This document shows positions 45,333 through 54,097 of a DNA stretch of 54,097 nucleotides, one piece after another (positions within the stretch are counted from its first letter, which is position 1; each line of letters opens with the position of its first letter). The notes beneath the pieces were generated by a model. The model did no database searches and was not told the DNA's origin. It saw only the letters and a list, made by a program, of their open reading frames with translations. The position numbers were made by a program, and so were the translations under genes. The stretch spans positions 1 through 54,097 of the forward strand of contig CAJAVP010000040.1 of assembly GCA_903945375.1 (NCBI GenBank). The letters are read 5' to 3'. The stretch is from an uncultured Methylococcaceae bacterium. Its GTDB lineage: Bacteria > Pseudomonadota > Gammaproteobacteria > Methylococcales > Methylomonadaceae.

Positions 45333-45566
45333 TTAGGCCAAATCATTGATTGATGCGCCAAAATTAATATGAAAAACCTGATGGTTGAGCACCAAAGCAG
45401 GCACGGATTGCACACCAAACGCTTTGGCTTCCGCGATACGATTGGCTTGTTCCCCCAAATGCACCGTCTCAACAGTAAACTGGGTGGTATCGATTGCATT
45501 AATAATTCCCTGTTCAGCATTCAAACAAACAGGGCAACCAGCATGATAAAAAATAGCGGTATTCAT
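45333..45566 (-). CDS. Thioredoxin/glutaredoxin-fold protein with CPVC motif
   Basis: The 77-residue product begins MNTAIFYHAGCPVCLNAEQ. The start at 45566 is supported by AAGGAGATT a few bases upstream; the open frame to 45632 is not used. The redox motif CPVC (C11, C14) and the cis-Pro loop SVPALVL (about residues 53-59) are in the right order for a glutaredoxin-like thiol oxidoreductase. No signal peptide is seen, so it acts in the cytoplasm. It leads a compact three-gene set with a membrane peptide and an exported cysteine-rich protein. Confidence 0.75.
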   Translation of the reverse strand: MNTAIFYHAGCPVCLNAEQGIINAIDTTQFTVETVHLGEQANRIAEAKAFGVQSVPALVLNHQVFHINFGASINDLA

Positions 45567-45714
45567 ATAAAATCTCCTTAACAAGTTTTGAGGCGAAACT
45601 ATATGGCGATTTAAATGCCTTGTCAATTGCATTTTGGTCAGCGTGCTTAAAGAGAAAAGGCGGGAATGAATCGGTGGTGTATAAAAATTACTCCGCCAGC
45701 AAAGCGGTCGACAC

Positions 45715-46257
45715 TTAGAATGACGACTGCAAAGGTGTAGAGGATGACAACCAAGTTAAGACAAACTCAGCGATCTGAGCGGGGGCGTTAAGGTTTAAAT
45801 GAGCAAGATAAGGCGGTAAGTCTAGGGGGATATTTGAAGCGACCGCAATAATATCAGGGTCATGAGGAGCGTATAAGGCTTGATTTAATTCGACTCGGTG
45901 CAATTCAATTTTAGGGAAATGCTCAGTTTTAAAGCCTTCCACCAAAATTAAATCGAGACAGGAGTGTTCAAACCATTTTAGTTCGTCACACAAACGCGGC
46001 TCAGTGGCCGGTGTAATTTCGGTAATCATGGCGCGACGGTGTGATGACACCAGCAAAACGGGTGACGCACCGGCATCACGTAAACGAAAACTGTCTTTGC
46101 CGGGTTGGTCAATCTGAAAACAGTGATGACTGTGTTTGATTAAACCAACCCGCAAACCCTGTTGTTTTAAAAGGGGAATTAAAGCCGTTAATAAGGTGGT
46201 TTTGCCCGTGCCACTGGCAGCGACAAAACCTAAAACGGGAATTTGATTTGTTTGCAA
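45715..46257 (-). CDS. mobB: Molybdopterin-guanine dinucleotide biosynthesis protein MobB
   Basis: This 180-residue P-loop GTPase has Walker A in AASGTGKTTLL (about residues 13-23), VGLIKHSHHCFQIDQPGKDS and LILVEGFKTEHFPKIELHR, the usual MobB order. MobB helps MobA attach GMP to molybdopterin. The frame begins with a TTG at 46257, 11 bases after the trxB stop, and no good ribosome binding site is visible, so coupling with trxB is likely. mobA is not in the window. Confidence 0.88.
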   Translation of the reverse strand: MQTNQIPVLGFVAASGTGKTTLLTALIPLLKQQGLRVGLIKHSHHCFQIDQPGKDSFRLRDAGASPVLLVSSHRRAMITEITPATEPRLCDELKWFEHSCLDLILVEGFKTEHFPKIELHRVELNQALYAPHDPDIIAVASNIPLDLPPYLAHLNLNAPAQIAEFVLTWLSSSTPLQSSF

Positions 46258-46268
46258 GCGAGTTCTGT

Positions 46269-47234
<966 letters not shown>

Positions 47235-47299
47235 TTATAAAAACGATAAATTAATGATTCATAATCGACGACTCCGCTACTGAGCCGCAAACAACTAAT

Positions 47300-47323
47300 A
47301 AAACCCGTTACAATTTAAACGGG
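47300..47323 (-). terminator. Terminator after argJ
   Basis: On the minus strand, CCCGTT (47323-47318) and AACGGG (47309-47304) form a hairpin with an 8-base loop followed by TTTT. It lies 25 bases after the argJ stop and separates argJ from trxB. Confidence 0.6.
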
Positions 47324-47347
47324 CAAGCTAACAAGCCTTTTCAATTC

Positions 47348-48562
47348 TTACGTACGATATTCCGCATTTATTTTTACATAATCGTAAGAAAAATCGCATG
47401 TTAGCACTTCGGCGGCAATCTGCCCACGCCCAAGCCTTACCGTTACCACAATTTCTTCTTGATTCATGACAAATTGCCCGGCTGCTTCGGTATACGCAGG
47501 ATCACGACAACCATCTTTAACGATACACACCTCGTTTAAATAAATCTGCACGTGTTCCAAAATCAAGTTGGACACACCCGCACGCCCCACGGCAGCCAGT
47601 ATGCGTCCCCAATTAGGGTCGCTGGCAAAAAAAGCCGTTTTCACTAAGGGCGAATGGGCAATCGTTTTAGCCACTTGCAGCGCTTCATCGTCCGTCGAGG
47701 CCTCTTCAACCCAAATTCGCATCAGCTTGGTCGCGCCTTCACCATCACGAATAATCCACTCCGCCAATTGTTTACAAACCGCCATAACTGCATCGGCAAA
47801 TATAGGGTAGTTGGCACTGTCCTCAAATAGCTCGGGCGCTAAGGATGCGCCAGTTGCCAGCAATACACACGCATCATTGGTTGAGGTATCGCCATCAACA
47901 CTAATACGGTTGAACGATTGATCCACCGCCTGAGCCAGGCAGGCTTGCAAAAGCGGTTGAGCGATTTTGGCATCTGTTGCGATAAAGCCCAACATGGTCG
48001 CCATATTCGGCTCAATCATCCCTGCCCCTTTAGAAATACCGGTGATCGTAACTATTTGTCCACCCAAGTTAATTTGTTTGGATACGCCCTTAGGAAACGT
48101 ATCGGTTGTCATAATGGCACGAGCGGCTTTATCCCAATGATTTGGTGCTAAATCAGCAATCGCGGTCGGCAAGGCGATAATGATTTTATCAACCGGCAGC
48201 GGTTGACCAATAACGCCCGTTGAAAAAGGTAGCACTTGATTAGCCGCACCATCAACACATTTAGCCAGCTCCGTACAAGAATCTAACGCATCCAACATGC
48301 CTTGATTGCCGGTTCCAGCGTTAGCATTTCCGGAATTAATTAACAGCCAACGCGGTTGATGCGGTAAATTGGCTTTTGCTAACAAAACAGGTGCAGCACA
48401 AAAAGCATTTTGTGTAAATACAGCGGCGCAGGTACCCGAATCCGCCATTGCAATCACCAATAAATCATCTTTAAGGGTTTGTTTTATGCCGGCACATGTC
48501 GTACCTAAACAAAGTCCTGCAACCTCGTGCATGACGGGAAAATCACATTGTCCGACTGCCAT
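47348..48562 (-). CDS. argJ: Bifunctional glutamate N-acetyltransferase/amino-acid acetyltransferase
   Basis: The 404-residue ArgJ transfers acetyl from N-acetylornithine to glutamate in arginine synthesis. The autocleavage site is visible as EPNMATMLGF, where the Thr becomes the nucleophile of the beta chain. The oxyanion-hole segment FSTGVIGQPLP and the C-terminal DPNWGRILAAVGRAG are also clear. Whether it also makes N-acetylglutamate from acetyl-CoA cannot be read from sequence. GAGGAA lies before the ATG. Confidence 0.95.
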   Translation of the reverse strand: MAVGQCDFPVMHEVAGLCLGTTCAGIKQTLKDDLLVIAMADSGTCAAVFTQNAFCAAPVLLAKANLPHQPRWLLINSGNANAGTGNQGMLDALDSCTELAKCVDGAANQVLPFSTGVIGQPLPVDKIIIALPTAIADLAPNHWDKAARAIMTTDTFPKGVSKQINLGGQIVTITGISKGAGMIEPNMATMLGFIATDAKIAQPLLQACLAQAVDQSFNRISVDGDTSTNDACVLLATGASLAPELFEDSANYPIFADAVMAVCKQLAEWIIRDGEGATKLMRIWVEEASTDDEALQVAKTIAHSPLVKTAFFASDPNWGRILAAVGRAGVSNLILEHVQIYLNEVCIVKDGCRDPAYTEAAGQFVMNQEEIVVTVRLGRGQIAAEVLTCDFSYDYVKINAEYRT

Positions 48563-48686
48563 AAATTATTCCTCATTGTGTATATAACGTTAAATTTTGA
48601 GCGATATTGACAGGCTGATACTGACTTACTAGACTAGCCAGAAATCTCCTCTTGCTCTCTTCGCATAATCAACCAAAGCATTCATA

Positions 48687-48956
48687 ATGATCTCTTCAGA
48701 AATTATTGGCTATATTGCCGCCACACTCACCACCGCCTCTTTTTTGCCCCAAGCCTTTTTAACCATCAAAACGAAAGATACAGATTCTCTTTCGATGGGT
48801 ATGTATAGCTTATTTACGTCTGGGGTATTTTGTTGGCTGATATACGGCATTTACTTAGGCAATCACGCCATTATCATCGCAAATGCAATTACGTTTTTAT
48901 TAGCCATGACCATCTTATCTTTTAAGATTTACAATTCATTTTTGAAAAAACGCTAA
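48687..48956 (+). CDS. SemiSWEET-type sugar transporter
   Basis: The 89-residue protein has three transmembrane helices, the single-bundle form that dimerises to make a sugar channel. The family PQ motif is in the first helix ([20 protein letters not shown]), followed by [21 protein letters not shown] and a third helix starting [15 protein letters not shown]. It converges on fbp, and the two genes share four bases at their 3' ends (48953-48956). Confidence 0.9.
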   Translation: MISSEIIGYIAATLTTASFLPQAFLTIKTKDTDSLSMGMYSLFTSGVFCWLIYGIYLGNHAIIIANAITFLLAMTILSFKIYNSFLKKR

Positions 48957-49969
48957 GACTCGCCAGCCTCACTGAGATGATAGTCAACAATACGTTCCAC
49001 TTCATTTTTTGAACCCAAAACGACCGGCACGCGCTGATGTACACCATCTGGTTTAATATCCAAAATACGCTCACGTCCTGTTGAGCAAAGTCCACCGGCT
49101 TGTTCGATAATAAACGCCATAGGATTTGCTTCGTACATTAGGCGCAATTTTGCCGGTTTTGATGGATCGCGATTGTCCAGCGGATACAAAAAAACGCCGC
49201 CACGGGTCAAGATTCGATAAACATCGGCAACAAACGAAGCCACCCAGCGCATATTAAAATCTTTGCCACGCTCGCCTTCTTTGCCTTGCAGACATTCTTC
49301 GATATAACGCTGCACGGGGGATTCCCAAAAACGCTGATTGGACATATTGATCGCAAATTCTTGAGTCTCTTCAGGAATACGCATATTGGGATGGGTCAGT
49401 ATAAATTCACCAATATCCTGATCTAAGGTAAAGCCATTAACGCCATGTCCGGTCGTCAAAACCAGCATAGTTGATGGGCCATAAATCACAAAACCGGCGC
49501 AGACTTGCTCCGAGCCTTTGCGTAGGAAATCTTCTAATTCCGGCTCAACCGCTTCACGACAACGCAACACGGAAAAAATAGTCCCCACAGCTAAGTTAAT
49601 ATCAATATTTGATGAGCCATCTAAGGGATCAAATAAGACCAAATATTTGCCTTTTTTATATTGCGGCGGTATGGGAATAAAGTCGTCAATCTCTTCAGAA
49701 GCCATCCCCGCCAAATGTCCCGTCCAATTCAGCGCATTAACCATAATATCATTAGTGATGATATCTAATTTTTTCTGCACTTCCCCTTGGACATTTTCCG
49801 AGTCTGCACTGCCTAAAACGCCAATTAATTGTCCCCGACTTACTTTTTGAGCAATTTGCTTACAAGCTGTCACTATATTGTTCAAAAGCAAAGTGAATGT
49901 GCCAGATGCTTCGGGTAATTCACATTGTTGTTCGATAATAAATCGCGTTAAAGTCACGTTGTTTGTCAT
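48953..49969 (-). CDS. fbp: Fructose-1,6-bisphosphatase, class 1
   Basis: The 338-residue enzyme (from the ATG at 49969, [11 protein letters not shown], with GAGAGA upstream) removes the 1-phosphate of fructose 1,6-bisphosphate in gluconeogenesis or the Calvin cycle. Metal-binding residues are in [10 protein letters not shown] and [14 protein letters not shown]. The substrate site includes [23 protein letters not shown]. The length is normal. The ATG at 50002 would add a non-family leader. Confidence 0.95.
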   Translation of the reverse strand: MTNNVTLTRFIIEQQCELPEASGTFTLLLNNIVTACKQIAQKVSRGQLIGVLGSADSENVQGEVQKKLDIITNDIMVNALNWTGHLAGMASEEIDDFIPIPPQYKKGKYLVLFDPLDGSSNIDINLAVGTIFSVLRCREAVEPELEDFLRKGSEQVCAGFVIYGPSTMLVLTTGHGVNGFTLDQDIGEFILTHPNMRIPEETQEFAINMSNQRFWESPVQRYIEECLQGKEGERGKDFNMRWVASFVADVYRILTRGGVFLYPLDNRDPSKPAKLRLMYEANPMAFIIEQAGGLCSTGRERILDIKPDGVHQRVPVVLGSKNEVERIVDYHLSEAGES

Positions 49970-50076
49970 ATATCTCTCTCTATTGTAAAAAATATGGTGC
50001 AAAATTGTTTCTAGTAATTAAGCAGGTGTTCATTTAGTTTATGGGTAGACGTGAGAGCATTCCTTGCTTGCGACCC

Positions 50077-52689
50077 TCACAGTTTCCCTAGTTTTTTAAG
50101 TGCATCCGCCAACCGTTCCGCGCCATCAAGAGGATTATTATCAAACACCATCATGTACTTAAATTCAGCCCCCGCTTTGGCTTCCCAGCGTTTACCCAAT
50201 TTAAGTTTTAGTTCAGAGTCCGAATTGTCCCTATCATCCCCTTTAGTTTCAATAACAATCACGTTGCCCTTGGTGGTTTTAACAATAAAATCGGGATAGT
50301 GATTTAAAAAGCCATTAATCCTAAAGCCTTTGCCTCTGGAAAGATTACGGTGCCACCAGATAATATTTTCAAGATTGGCAATATCGTTAATCACGCGGGA
50401 TTCAAAATGCCCCATTGCCGCTTCCGTTGCATAAAGGCTTTTGGGTAGTGCGGGGGCATTGCCAGATGGAATAATCATCTCAGCAAAGTCAAAACTAGGT
50501 TGTAGCCAAATTCTATCTATATCAAGAAAGTCATTGAAAATCTTGTAAGCATAAACATTGGCCAGTGTGGTGATTTTTTGTTTTATCTTGCGAACATAAG
50601 ACACATCACGCTCAAGGCAATCGCGTATCTGGTCTTCGCTAAAACCTTCAACAATGCGACTGATATATTTTTTCACCTCCCCGTCATCAATCGGGTACAT
50701 CTCGCCCATCAGCTGCACTAGACGGGCCGTCACGTTCATCAGTTGACTGGTTTTATCCCCTTTTAAAATAAGATTGTGAATTTCTTTTCGTTTTTGGTCA
50801 TCGGCTTTAAACGGCACGGCTCTATAGTTTTCATCACCAATACTAATTTCTTCCAAATCAACTTTATAAATTTGTGTTTCCACATCTTCAAAATTGATAG
50901 CTGAATCCGCTTGCGACAATTTAAACGCTTTTAACAAATAATTGCGTTCAAAAATCTGCACGGTTTCTATCCAACCGCCATCTTCAACTTTGGTAAAAAA
51001 TTGCGGCAGTTGCAGCGTTAAGGCTTGCTCTCTAAAAATATCTTTCAATTTATGTTTATTCATTTTATTTTCCAATGCGGCAGGAATATCGATATTAATA
51101 GCGGTTTCGGCGTGTGCGGCGTAGTCTTTATTTTGCACTGTTGCTTGTTGCGTTAGCTCGTTAACAAAATTTTCACCCGATGCGCTTGTTTCTGAATAGG
51201 CTATCACTTGCTCTTTAACATTAAGCGTATCAGCAGCATCCACTGCGGGAATAATCACCTCAGTATTGGCTGTAAAAACATCAAGCGTTACACTGGGTGA
51301 CGGCTGAACTGTCCGCTCTACTTCTGGCGGCGTTAGATCTCGATAATCTTTTTCTGAAAATCCCGCCCGATTTAATGCCTTAACCACATTTTGCAGCGTG
51401 TCCATAAACAAATTGGACGCAGTAAACACATAACTCATGTTCAGTAAATCATTATCATGTTGCTGAACATGAGGCATACGCAAAATACGTCCTAAAATCT
51501 GCTCCACATCCACCGATGAAGATTTATCAGCCAACGACACCAAAATATACGCAAACGGACAATCCCAACCTTCTTTGAGCGCGTTCACGGTAATAATGTA
51601 GCGGACAGGACAATCGCGGCTCATTAAATCAAAGCCTTTCAGCTCGTTAATATCAGCGGTTTTAATTTTAATCTGCTCGATGGGAATACCCAGTTCCACC
51701 AGTTTGGTTTTAGTTTTTTCAAAGGTAGTTTTATCGTCGCCTGTTCGCGCCTCTGCTTGTAGCAAAACAATCGGGCGTATGTATTTACCGCCTTTCGCTT
51801 GTTCATCCAGCGCGATAGCTTCCAATTTTTGCCGCAAAATCAACGCGCCTTCAATCGCTTCATGTCGGCTAGTGCGATTAGCCACAATGACAGGCAATTT
51901 AACCATATGCTGTTTTTTCAACGCCATAGCGTCCACATAGCTGATGATATTGCTGTTATTGCGCGGCGTGGCAGTTAAATCAAAAATAAAATGTGGATTT
52001 AGATTTTTGAGCATTTCCACCGATAACGCCGTTTCAGCATTATGGCTTTCATCGACAATCACAATCGGTTTTAAGCGGCGAATGACATTGATTAACGCCG
52101 ATGAATCATAATCTGGCAATAATTCTGCTTCGCTATCATCGGTTAAAAAAGAAGCCAGATAACCGTTATCCTGAAAAATCTTCCTATCTTCCTTATTCTT
52201 GGCGCGTAAGCTGTCAAAACTCATCACCACAATAGACAATTGTTCCAGCACGCTGTCCGCTGAAAAGCCCGCGCCCATCAATAAATCGCGTTTTTCATAC
52301 ACCACTACCCGATTAGCAAACAAAGTATTTAAGCGTTGTCGATACGGATGCTCACCATCGCTTAAATTTTTTACCGTCTGTTCCAAAATAGTTAAAGACG
52401 GCACTAACCAAATCACCAACTTGCTACGTTTTGGATGCCGTATCGCAAACGCATCAAAAATCGTTTTAATGGCATTAACGGCGATAAAGGTCTTACCGCC
52501 AGCAGTTGGGACTTTAGCGCAAACGTGCGGCACAGTTGGCACATTATTTTTATAAGCCTCCATGCCTATCACGCCTTTATTTTGCCAATAGCTTTTAAAG
52601 GCATTGCCTAAATGCGGGTTAGCGTCCAATTCATGCAGATATTCTTCAAGATTGTCGATAACGCGCTGTTGGTAGTCTTTTAATTCCAT
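50077..52689 (-). CDS. res: Type III restriction endonuclease, Res subunit
   Basis: The 870-residue Res protein combines an SF2 helicase/translocase and a nuclease. Walker A is PTAGGKTF (about residues 61-68), the DEAD-box position reads VDESHNAET, motif III is DLTATPR, and motif VI is QILGRILRMP. The C-terminal PD-(D/E)xK nuclease has YPDFIV (D800) and VIVIETKGD (E814, K816). It cleaves DNA only with Mod, whose gene lies upstream on the same strand beyond three small genes. The start is three bases after the PIN-domain gene, so translation is probably coupled. Confidence 0.92.
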   Translation of the reverse strand: MELKDYQQRVIDNLEEYLHELDANPHLGNAFKSYWQNKGVIGMEAYKNNVPTVPHVCAKVPTAGGKTFIAVNAIKTIFDAFAIRHPKRSKLVIWLVPSLTILEQTVKNLSDGEHPYRQRLNTLFANRVVVYEKRDLLMGAGFSADSVLEQLSIVVMSFDSLRAKNKEDRKIFQDNGYLASFLTDDSEAELLPDYDSSALINVIRRLKPIVIVDESHNAETALSVEMLKNLNPHFIFDLTATPRNNSNIISYVDAMALKKQHMVKLPVIVANRTSRHEAIEGALILRQKLEAIALDEQAKGGKYIRPIVLLQAEARTGDDKTTFEKTKTKLVELGIPIEQIKIKTADINELKGFDLMSRDCPVRYIITVNALKEGWDCPFAYILVSLADKSSSVDVEQILGRILRMPHVQQHDNDLLNMSYVFTASNLFMDTLQNVVKALNRAGFSEKDYRDLTPPEVERTVQPSPSVTLDVFTANTEVIIPAVDAADTLNVKEQVIAYSETSASGENFVNELTQQATVQNKDYAAHAETAINIDIPAALENKMNKHKLKDIFREQALTLQLPQFFTKVEDGGWIETVQIFERNYLLKAFKLSQADSAINFEDVETQIYKVDLEEISIGDENYRAVPFKADDQKRKEIHNLILKGDKTSQLMNVTARLVQLMGEMYPIDDGEVKKYISRIVEGFSEDQIRDCLERDVSYVRKIKQKITTLANVYAYKIFNDFLDIDRIWLQPSFDFAEMIIPSGNAPALPKSLYATEAAMGHFESRVINDIANLENIIWWHRNLSRGKGFRINGFLNHYPDFIVKTTKGNVIVIETKGDDRDNSDSELKLKLGKRWEAKAGAEFKYMMVFDNNPLDGAERLADALKKLGKL

Positions 52690-52692
52690 GAG

Positions 52693-53079
52693 TTACAACC
52701 AGAATGTTTTATTGTAATGTGCATGAATCATGTCATCTTTACTGATTAATATCGCCTGATTGATGTCAGCCTGAGCGACAATCATTCGATCAAACGGATC
52801 GCGTGTCCATTTTTGGCTTAACGCATTAGCAACAACCTGCAAAAAATTCACTTGGCAACAACTCAAATTTATTTCCTGCTGCAAAGTATCAGTTATTGTT
52901 GTAGCCGTTTCATTTAAGCGTTTTATTTCATATAAATACTCCAGTTCTAAAATAACCATAGGTGAAATTAATAAATCATGACTTTCTATTAACGCTAAGG
53001 TTTTTTCTGGAAACTTTGCCAAGTCGTTGTTATACAGCCAAACAACAGCATGAGTATCTAAATAAGCGGTGTTTTCCAT
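52693..53079 (-). CDS. PIN-domain ribonuclease toxin (VapC-type)
   Basis: The 128-residue PIN-domain protein has the acidic residues expected for a metal-dependent ribonuclease: D8 in YLDTHAVVW, E45 in ILELEYL, D94 and D97 in RDPFDRMIVAQA, and D115/D116 in ISKDD. VapC toxins cleave tRNA or rRNA when their antitoxin is lost. The gene overlaps its upstream neighbour by 22 bases and ends three bases before res, so it is in the R-M operon. Confidence 0.88.
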   Translation of the reverse strand: MENTAYLDTHAVVWLYNNDLAKFPEKTLALIESHDLLISPMVILELEYLYEIKRLNETATTITDTLQQEINLSCCQVNFLQVVANALSQKWTRDPFDRMIVAQADINQAILISKDDMIHAHYNKTFWL

Positions 53080-53339
53080 TCTTCAGACCAGTCTAGGTGT
53101 ATTAAATTTTCCGAATCGCCAATGACGCAATTACGATTTTTCAAATGGCTTAATTTCTTAAAATTATTATTTTTTTCAAGCAATTGTTTTAGTTCAGTTT
53201 CAGAAATATCGGTAATTTGCAAAATCTGCTCTAAGGTTAAATAGTATTTTTCTAATAAAAACAGACTAAATTCTTGTTTGATTTTTTGACTGGAAAGTTG
53301 ATTTTTTTCCAGCCATTCATCGGGAATGGTGAGATTCAT
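53058..53339 (-). CDS. Small UPF0175-like protein, probable antitoxin
   Basis: This 93-residue protein begins MNLTIPDEWLEKNQLSSQKIK. That wording, a short strand (LTIPDE), two helices and an HTH-like ISETELKQLL stretch, resembles UPF0175 proteins, which often precede PIN toxins. The C-terminal part (from about residue 60) is not family-like and may be the toxin-binding tail. It overlaps the VapB-like gene by four bases and the PIN gene by 22, so it is placed as the direct antitoxin of the PIN protein. Confidence 0.55.
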   Translation of the reverse strand: MNLTIPDEWLEKNQLSSQKIKQEFSLFLLEKYYLTLEQILQITDISETELKQLLEKNNNFKKLSHLKNRNCVIGDSENLIHLDWSEEWKTPLI

Positions 53340-53554
53340 TTATCCTCCTCGCGGCGTAACGCCTGATAATCATAATCGTCCCGAATACCGCCTGTACCAT
53401 AGAGTTCCAGTATTTTTGCTGTAGTCCGTTTTAACGAATGATTTTTTATAAACTCACTCAACGCCATTTCTATTAATTGGCTTTGATTATTGGTATTCGC
53501 TAATTTTGCGGCTTCGGTAATGAGTTGCTCATTAATTTCAATGGTCGTTTGCAT
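53336..53554 (-). CDS. VapB-family antitoxin
   Basis: The 72-residue protein has the N-terminus MQTTIEINEQLITEAAKLAN, typical of ribbon-helix-helix VapB antitoxins (beta strand TTIEI, then helices with SQLIEMALSEFI). The C-terminus (GTGGIRDDYDYQALRRE) is the usual toxin-wrapping tail. GGAGA precedes the ATG and lies in the arm of a hairpin (53563-53597). It is the first gene after mod. The partner could be the PIN protein two genes on. Confidence 0.8.
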   Translation of the reverse strand: MQTTIEINEQLITEAAKLANTNNQSQLIEMALSEFIKNHSLKRTTAKILELYGTGGIRDDYDYQALRREEDK

Positions 53555-53562
53555 ATTGAATC

Positions 53563-53597
53563 TCCAAATTTTAGGAATCCAAATCCTAAGATTTGGA
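53563..53597 (-). promoter_or_regulatory. Inverted repeat covering the vapB ribosome binding site
   Basis: TCCAAATTTTAGGA (53563-53576) and TCCTAAGATTTGGA (53584-53597) pair at 13 of 14 positions around a 7-base loop. On the minus strand the 3' arm ends in TTTGGA, which contributes the GGA of the vapB ribosome binding site. It could be a VapB operator, a translation-control hairpin or a terminator after mod. Confidence 0.6.
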
Positions 53598-53608
53598 CTC
53601 CAGCATTA

Positions 53609-54097
53609 TTAAAAACGGGTTATATCACGCGGAATTTTTTTGAAGATGATACCGTGTTTCGTTAGGAATTCTTTGTTAAACAGGCATTTGTCGGCGTAAA
53701 TAATCGCGGTGGCGGGTTTATTCGCCCCGAATTTTAAGGTGCCTAAAAAATCCAAATCAAGGCAGGTGATAGCATCGAGTTCGTAGTAGAAAATCCACGC
53801 GGTTTCGGGGCTTAAGCCCAGTAGATACGGGGTGTAAGCGTTATCTGGTGCAGTGCGGTATTCAGTCGCTATGCCTTCGGAGTAACTGACATAAGCGCGG
53901 ATAACCTCAACGCTTACTGCTTCGTTCAGCGTGTCATCGGGGTTAAAAATCGCTGCGCCAATGGTGTAATAATCGAAACTGCCACCTAAGCCTGCGGTTT
54001 GTTTTGTGCCTTCGCCGTAGCCAGACATGACGCGGCGTACCCGTTCAGCGGTGATGGTGTCGGCGTAGTCTTCCATTTCAATCAGGATGAAGCGGCG
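53609..54097 (-). CDS. mod: Type III DNA methyltransferase, Mod subunit (C-terminal part, runs off right edge)
   Basis: The frame is open from the stop at 53609 to the last base, reading RRFILIEMEDYADTITAERV at the edge. This wording is characteristic of the C-terminal part of type III Mod methyltransferases, after the catalytic motifs. The remaining 162 codons include SGYGEGTKQTAGLGGSFDYY. The N-terminal SAM and catalytic motifs lie beyond the window. Together with res it forms a type III R-M system. Confidence 0.85.
   Translation of the reverse strand, partial: RRFILIEMEDYADTITAERVRRVMSGYGEGTKQTAGLGGSFDYYTIGAAIFNPDDTLNEAVSVEVIRAYVSYSEGIATEYRTAPDNAYTPYLLGLSPETAWIFYYELDAITCLDLDFLGTLKFGANKPATAIIYADKCLFNKEFLTKHGIIFKKIPRDITRF

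Noticed and set aside
45333-45632. Longer start of the CPVC protein at 45632
   Set aside because: AAGGAGATT is correctly placed for the ATG at 45566, and the extra 22 residues do not fit the thioredoxin fold.

Overview
The window looks like a chromosomal segment of a gammaproteobacterium. Supporting this are the tRNA-Leu/tig/clpP/clpX block, the glyQ-glyS-gmhB-plsC block, lolA-rarA, a PilU-type ATPase and a membrane fatty-acid cis/trans isomerase. A methanotroph-like or Thiotrichales-like relative is possible, but no diagnostic gene here fixes the order.

Layout. (1) 1-3487: the 5' end of a probable transposase at the left edge, then a DUF1289 protein, a degenerate metallo-beta-lactamase-fold protein and cti. 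(2) 3550-18768: a glycan locus of about 15 kb, all on the minus strand. Read in transcription order it encodes a very large protein with two TPR-GT41 (OGT-like) modules, glucose-1-phosphate cytidylyltransferase, CDP-glucose 4,6-dehydratase, an RmlC-like epimerase, a radical SAM/SPASM enzyme and a GT4 glycosyltransferase. A markedly AT-rich part follows: a second radical SAM/SPASM paralog, an FkbM methyltransferase broken at a run of ten G, a third paralog, an NAD-dependent sugar epimerase/dehydratase, a CmcI-type methyltransferase/hydroxylase and a fourth, more distant radical SAM/SPASM protein. The GC shift suggests the locus was assembled from two sources. (3) 18881-28944: dnaE, tRNA-Leu(UAG), tig, clpP, clpX, mrcB. 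(4) 28945-32329: a relic region with an inverted-repeat-bounded insertion, then a secreted-type delta-60/RTX protein. (5) 32372-50002: core genes (lolA, rarA, cysG, tusA-like, plsC, gmhB, glyS, glyQ, pilU, a Gfo/Idh/MocA oxidoreductase, mobB, trxB, argJ, SemiSWEET, fbp) mixed with small exported or membrane proteins and REP-like palindromes. (6) 50077-54097: a type III restriction-modification locus (res complete, mod running off the right edge) with three toxin-antitoxin-type genes placed between mod and res.

How it works together. The glycan locus can make a CDP-activated 4-keto-6-deoxyhexose, epimerise and possibly reduce it, and modify it by methylation and radical chemistry before glycosyltransferases use it. 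Two features deserve most attention. The first is the G10 tract in the FkbM gene, where loss of one G restores a full 345-residue enzyme, which suggests phase-variable decoration of a surface glycan. The second is the toxin-antitoxin cassette inside the type III R-M operon, whose first gene has a hairpin covering its ribosome binding site.
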